From contig JARBTJ010000005.1 of the NCBI GenBank assembly GCA_029240245.1, forward strand, positions 1 to 64,000: a stretch of DNA of 64,000 nt. Direction: 5' to 3'. This DNA comes from Herbinix sp. (GTDB taxonomy: Bacteria > Bacillota > Clostridia > Lachnospirales > Lachnospiraceae). The stretch's first letter is position 1, and each line of letters opens with the position of its first letter. The notes beneath the pieces were generated by a model. The model did not search any database, had not been told where the DNA came from, and saw nothing but the letters and a program-made list of their open reading frames with translations. The position numbers and the translations under genes were made by a program. Of this stretch, positions 61,186 through 64,000 are shown in pieces.

Positions 61186-61253
61186 AGAGGATACCGGAAT
61201 GGCCCCAATTAGCTGATTAGCCTATCAAGGGTAAACACCGGTATCCTCTTTTT
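61186..61253. terminator. Terminator
   Basis: AGAGGATACCGG...CCGGTATCCTCTTTTT. Confidence 0.8.
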
Positions 61254-61289
61254 ATTTACTACAATTTGCAAGTATATATTCTAAAGATT

Positions 61290-61409
61290 GATTAAAGTAT
61301 CAAAAGCACCTTCGGTGCTTTCATACTACTATATATTGATATGTAAGCTTGCTTCCATATCAATATATAGTAGTATGAAAAGTGCGTAGCACCTTTTGAC
61401 ACTTTAACC
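61290..61409 (-). mobile_element. 120-bp cloverleaf MITE-like element, copy 3
   Basis: GATTAAAG...CTTTAACC; direct repeats AAGATT at 61284-61289 and 61410-61415. Confidence 0.9.
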
Positions 61410-61509
61410 AAGATTATTATGTTATTGTTCATTTCAGACATCAGTACCTATGACGACTGTTCCTTTTTTCCTTTAAGACAAAAATGATAACAAGTCTATC
61501 ATCAAAACA

Positions 61510-63114
61510 TTATTCAGCTGTGATACCCACTTCATCCAACTGTTCTACACTGATATAATCCAGATTGATTCCTCCGTTACCACCGGTAAGTCTAATGGTA
61601 TTGGTTTCACCAGGATTAAGCTTTAATGTAAAGGAAGCCACACCGGTATACTTTTGCCAACCCCAGGTACAAACAGCATTCAATAAGGAATAATCTTCCC
61701 CATTTACATTCAAGTTCAATTTCGATAGCTGCTGCCCGTTAGCAAAATAAACTTTAATCGTTGATCTTCCGCCATTTCCACCATCCACATGGTTAAACTG
61801 ACAGTATGCACCTTCCATATGTAGGTTATTGATTACCCTGTCAGCTTTATTATCCACCTTAGCCCCTAAAGTTGCTCCACCGCCAAGTTCACAATCTGTT
61901 ACTTCATATTTCTTTAAGGTAGGATTAGGAGCAGGCGAATCACCCGCAAGTCCAACACCCTCTCCAGTCTGCTCCACCATCTGGATCGTACCATCTTCGT
62001 TAAAATATATCTTATCAACGCATACGCTTCGCAATACTCCCTGACCGGAAATATTTTGATTATGATAGAACAGATACCATTGACCTTTATATTCTGCAAC
62101 AGAACCATGACTCGTATCGCATCCGGTCGGTTTTAAAAAGATACCCTGATAATTCCAAGGTCCGAGCGGGTTATCACTGATGGCATATCGCATGTTATTA
62201 GCACCGGAATTATTATCTGCATAGGTTAAATAATAGATTCCATTTCTCTTAAATACCCAGGTAGCTTCATGAAAGTCCTCTAATCCCTCCATATCCTTCA
62301 TTTCAGTCTTTAAGGAAACCATATCTGTATTCATTTCTCCACCCATGCACATACTGCCGCCGCCGTAGTACATATAAACCCTGTCATCATCATCAATAAA
62401 TACACATGGATCTATCATTGCATTACCGCCTAGACCTTCTATGTACCCTTGATCTGTAAAGTCAGATGCCGGTTTATTACTGGTAGCTACTCCAACTTTC
62501 CATGTCGTCTGCCACTCACCACTCGGATGTGGGTAATAAAAATAATAGGTTCCGTCACGATAGGCACAGTCCGGTGCCCACATAAAGCCACCTTCCGGCC
62601 TGCCCCATGCTACATCATCCGCCCGAAGAATTTCGCCTTCATCCACCCAGTTCACCATATCTGTTGAGGAAAATACATGATATCGATCCATAAGATCACA
62701 ACCCCTTGCCGGGTCCATATCATGGGAAGCGTATATGTAAATCTTCCCGTCCTCCCATACGTGAGCAGATGGATCAGCAGTGAAAATACTGGTTATGATC
62801 GGATTACCTGCTGTTTCTTTTGCTACAGGCTCTACAAAAACCGGATCAGTATTCTCAACAACAGATGCTTCATCATCCTCCGCTGTTTCCGTATCTACTG
62901 CTCCATCCGTATTATCAGCGTCCGCTAAAGCATCTGTCACCTGCTGATTAGCCCCTCCATCCGATTGATTAACATCACCGTTTCCGCCCGTTTCTTCAGC
63001 CGGCCAAAGCCATGGAAACCCTGTTAATTTATTCATAGCATATCCTCCTCCGACCAATAAAATTATGGCTGCCCCAATGATGATGGAAATTCTGAATACT
63101 TTTTTATTCTTCAT
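61510..63114 (-). CDS. Membrane-anchored GH43-family glycoside hydrolase with C-terminal CBM6-like module
   Basis: N-terminal TM; NPIITSIFTADPSAHVWEDGKIYIYASHD...MWAPDCAYRDGTYYFYYP...MIDPCVFIDDDDRVYMYYGG; C-terminal INLDYISVEQL. Confidence 0.9.
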   Translation of the reverse strand: MKNKKVFRISIIIGAAIILLVGGGYAMNKLTGFPWLWPAEETGGNGDVNQSDGGANQQVTDALADADNTDGAVDTETAEDDEASVVENTDPVFVEPVAKETAGNPIITSIFTADPSAHVWEDGKIYIYASHDMDPARGCDLMDRYHVFSSTDMVNWVDEGEILRADDVAWGRPEGGFMWAPDCAYRDGTYYFYYPHPSGEWQTTWKVGVATSNKPASDFTDQGYIEGLGGNAMIDPCVFIDDDDRVYMYYGGGSMCMGGEMNTDMVSLKTEMKDMEGLEDFHEATWVFKRNGIYYLTYADNNSGANNMRYAISDNPLGPWNYQGIFLKPTGCDTSHGSVAEYKGQWYLFYHNQNISGQGVLRSVCVDKIYFNEDGTIQMVEQTGEGVGLAGDSPAPNPTLKKYEVTDCELGGGATLGAKVDNKADRVINNLHMEGAYCQFNHVDGGNGGRSTIKVYFANGQQLSKLNLNVNGEDYSLLNAVCTWGWQKYTGVASFTLKLNPGETNTIRLTGGNGGINLDYISVEQLDEVGITAE

Positions 63115-63172
63115 ATCTAACCTTCCGTCTGTTGACGGTACCTTTCTTCCTATGCTTACTCATGCTGCAATA

Positions 63173-64000
63173 TTATTTTATCTTTTTCTTTTTAAGGAAG
63201 AGCAGTACTGTTATCGCTCCCAGAATCAATACCGCTGCTCCAATGAGGATTGGCCAAAATAGCGAGGGATTCCTTTTCGCATTTTCCTTCTCATCCTCAG
63301 ACTCTGCCGGTGCTGATACTTCCTTTACAGCAGTAACCAAAGTATTTTTTGCAGCCTCCAACCTTTGTTTTAAATCATTTAATTCCGCAATTGCAGTGTC
63401 AGGTGTAAATGCTTGATCTGCTTCCTCAATGATAGACTTTAATTGTTGGTAGCTCTCAACAGTATAGTCCTCTGAATTAAGCCTTCTGCAATTTTCTAGT
63501 ACATTAACAAATTCATTCTGGGCAACCAAAAGCTCCATATCCGGCATTAGCTCACCCGCTGATTCAAAGGATATCCAGTTTACATTCATACCGGCATTCA
63601 TAATCAGATAAAAATCATGTCCTCCGGTGAACTGTTCTCCGTTAACGATATCCACCGTATTCGTCGTATAAGTCTGCCATTCATCTGTCGCTTTTACAAA
63701 AAGCTCTGCAACCACCGGACCATCGAAGCTGTCCAGGCAGACAGTAACCTTATTTCCGGAAGTACCAGAAGTACGAACATTAAGTTTCACAGGTATCTCT
63801 TTGAATTTAACATCATAAAATACTGCATAATTACTACCCGAAATAAAACCGAGATTTTCCCCGCCTTCGCTGCAGGCCTCTGTTTTAATATTACTACCAA
63901 CTAATTCATCATAATCTTCTGCTTCAATCTGTCCCGGAAGAAGTCTGCAATTATCAAATGCACTCTTCACAAAGCTAACGTACTGTTCGGCTTTCTCCCT
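63173..64000 (-). CDS. C-terminal part of a CBM6- and FIVAR-like-containing surface protein with C-terminal TM anchor (truncated by window edge)
   Basis: Frame open to base 64000 (REKAEQYVSFVKSAFDN...); IEAEDYDEL...GGHDFYLIMNAGMNVNWISFE; ...FWPILIGAAVLILGAITVLLFLKKKKIK. Listed 63970 start is an internal GTG. Confidence 0.85.
   Translation of the reverse strand, partial: REKAEQYVSFVKSAFDNCRLLPGQIEAEDYDELVGSNIKTEACSEGGENLGFISGSNYAVFYDVKFKEIPVKLNVRTSGTSGNKVTVCLDSFDGPVVAELFVKATDEWQTYTTNTVDIVNGEQFTGGHDFYLIMNAGMNVNWISFESAGELMPDMELLVAQNEFVNVLENCRRLNSEDYTVESYQQLKSIIEEADQAFTPDTAIAELNDLKQRLEAAKNTLVTAVKEVSAPAESEDEKENAKRNPSLFWPILIGAAVLILGAITVLLFLKKKKIK

Noticed and set aside
1-64000. Anti-phage defence, BGC or prophage island
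   Set aside because: No nuclease, methyltransferase, Cas, toxin-antitoxin, integrase, phage structural, NRPS/PKS or lanthipeptide genes recognised; the radical SAM/ATP-grasp genes lack a recognisable precursor peptide and sit in an EPS operon.

Overview
AT-rich Firmicute window, most like a Lachnospiraceae/Clostridium-type spore former (inferred from gene content only). Main block: a ~31 kb exopolysaccharide/cell-wall glycan locus (about 3.0-34.1 kb), almost all on the minus strand. It is bounded by PHP phosphatase / Wzz / BY-kinase / polyprenyl-P glycosyltransferase genes at the promoter-proximal end and an LCP ligase at the distal end. It encodes GDP-fucose genes (manC-gmd-fcl), ugd plus a UDP-uronate epimerase, a split CDP-deoxysugar pathway (rfbF ... 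rfbH), Wzx/Wzy, many glycosyltransferases, two radical SAM proteins and two ATP-grasp proteins. To the right are an opp-type peptide ABC transporter, dipicolinate synthase dpaAB, asnB, yajC-tgt, a Cache-GGDEF-EAL protein, fba, thioesterase, SDR, an archaeal-type AspRS, an OGG1-type glycosylase, an MFS transporter, a NiaX-like ECF S-component, and a GH43/CBM6 pair running off the right edge. Strongest non-genic findings: (1) a family of exactly 120-bp, cloverleaf-folding, non-coding mobile elements (three intact copies, each with a perfect 6-bp AANNTT target duplication, plus decayed relatives, one apparently the target of a nested insertion); (2) a promoter-to-terminator leader upstream of aspS with an SD-equipped mini-ORF ending R-D-D-D-R and mutually exclusive hairpins; (3) a 27-bp tandem repeat at the left edge that reads as an in-frame IVENCASSY nonapeptide repeat with mainly synonymous changes. 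No tRNA, rRNA, CRISPR array, autonomous transposase or recognisable anti-phage system was seen. All calls are by eye; no database search was run.
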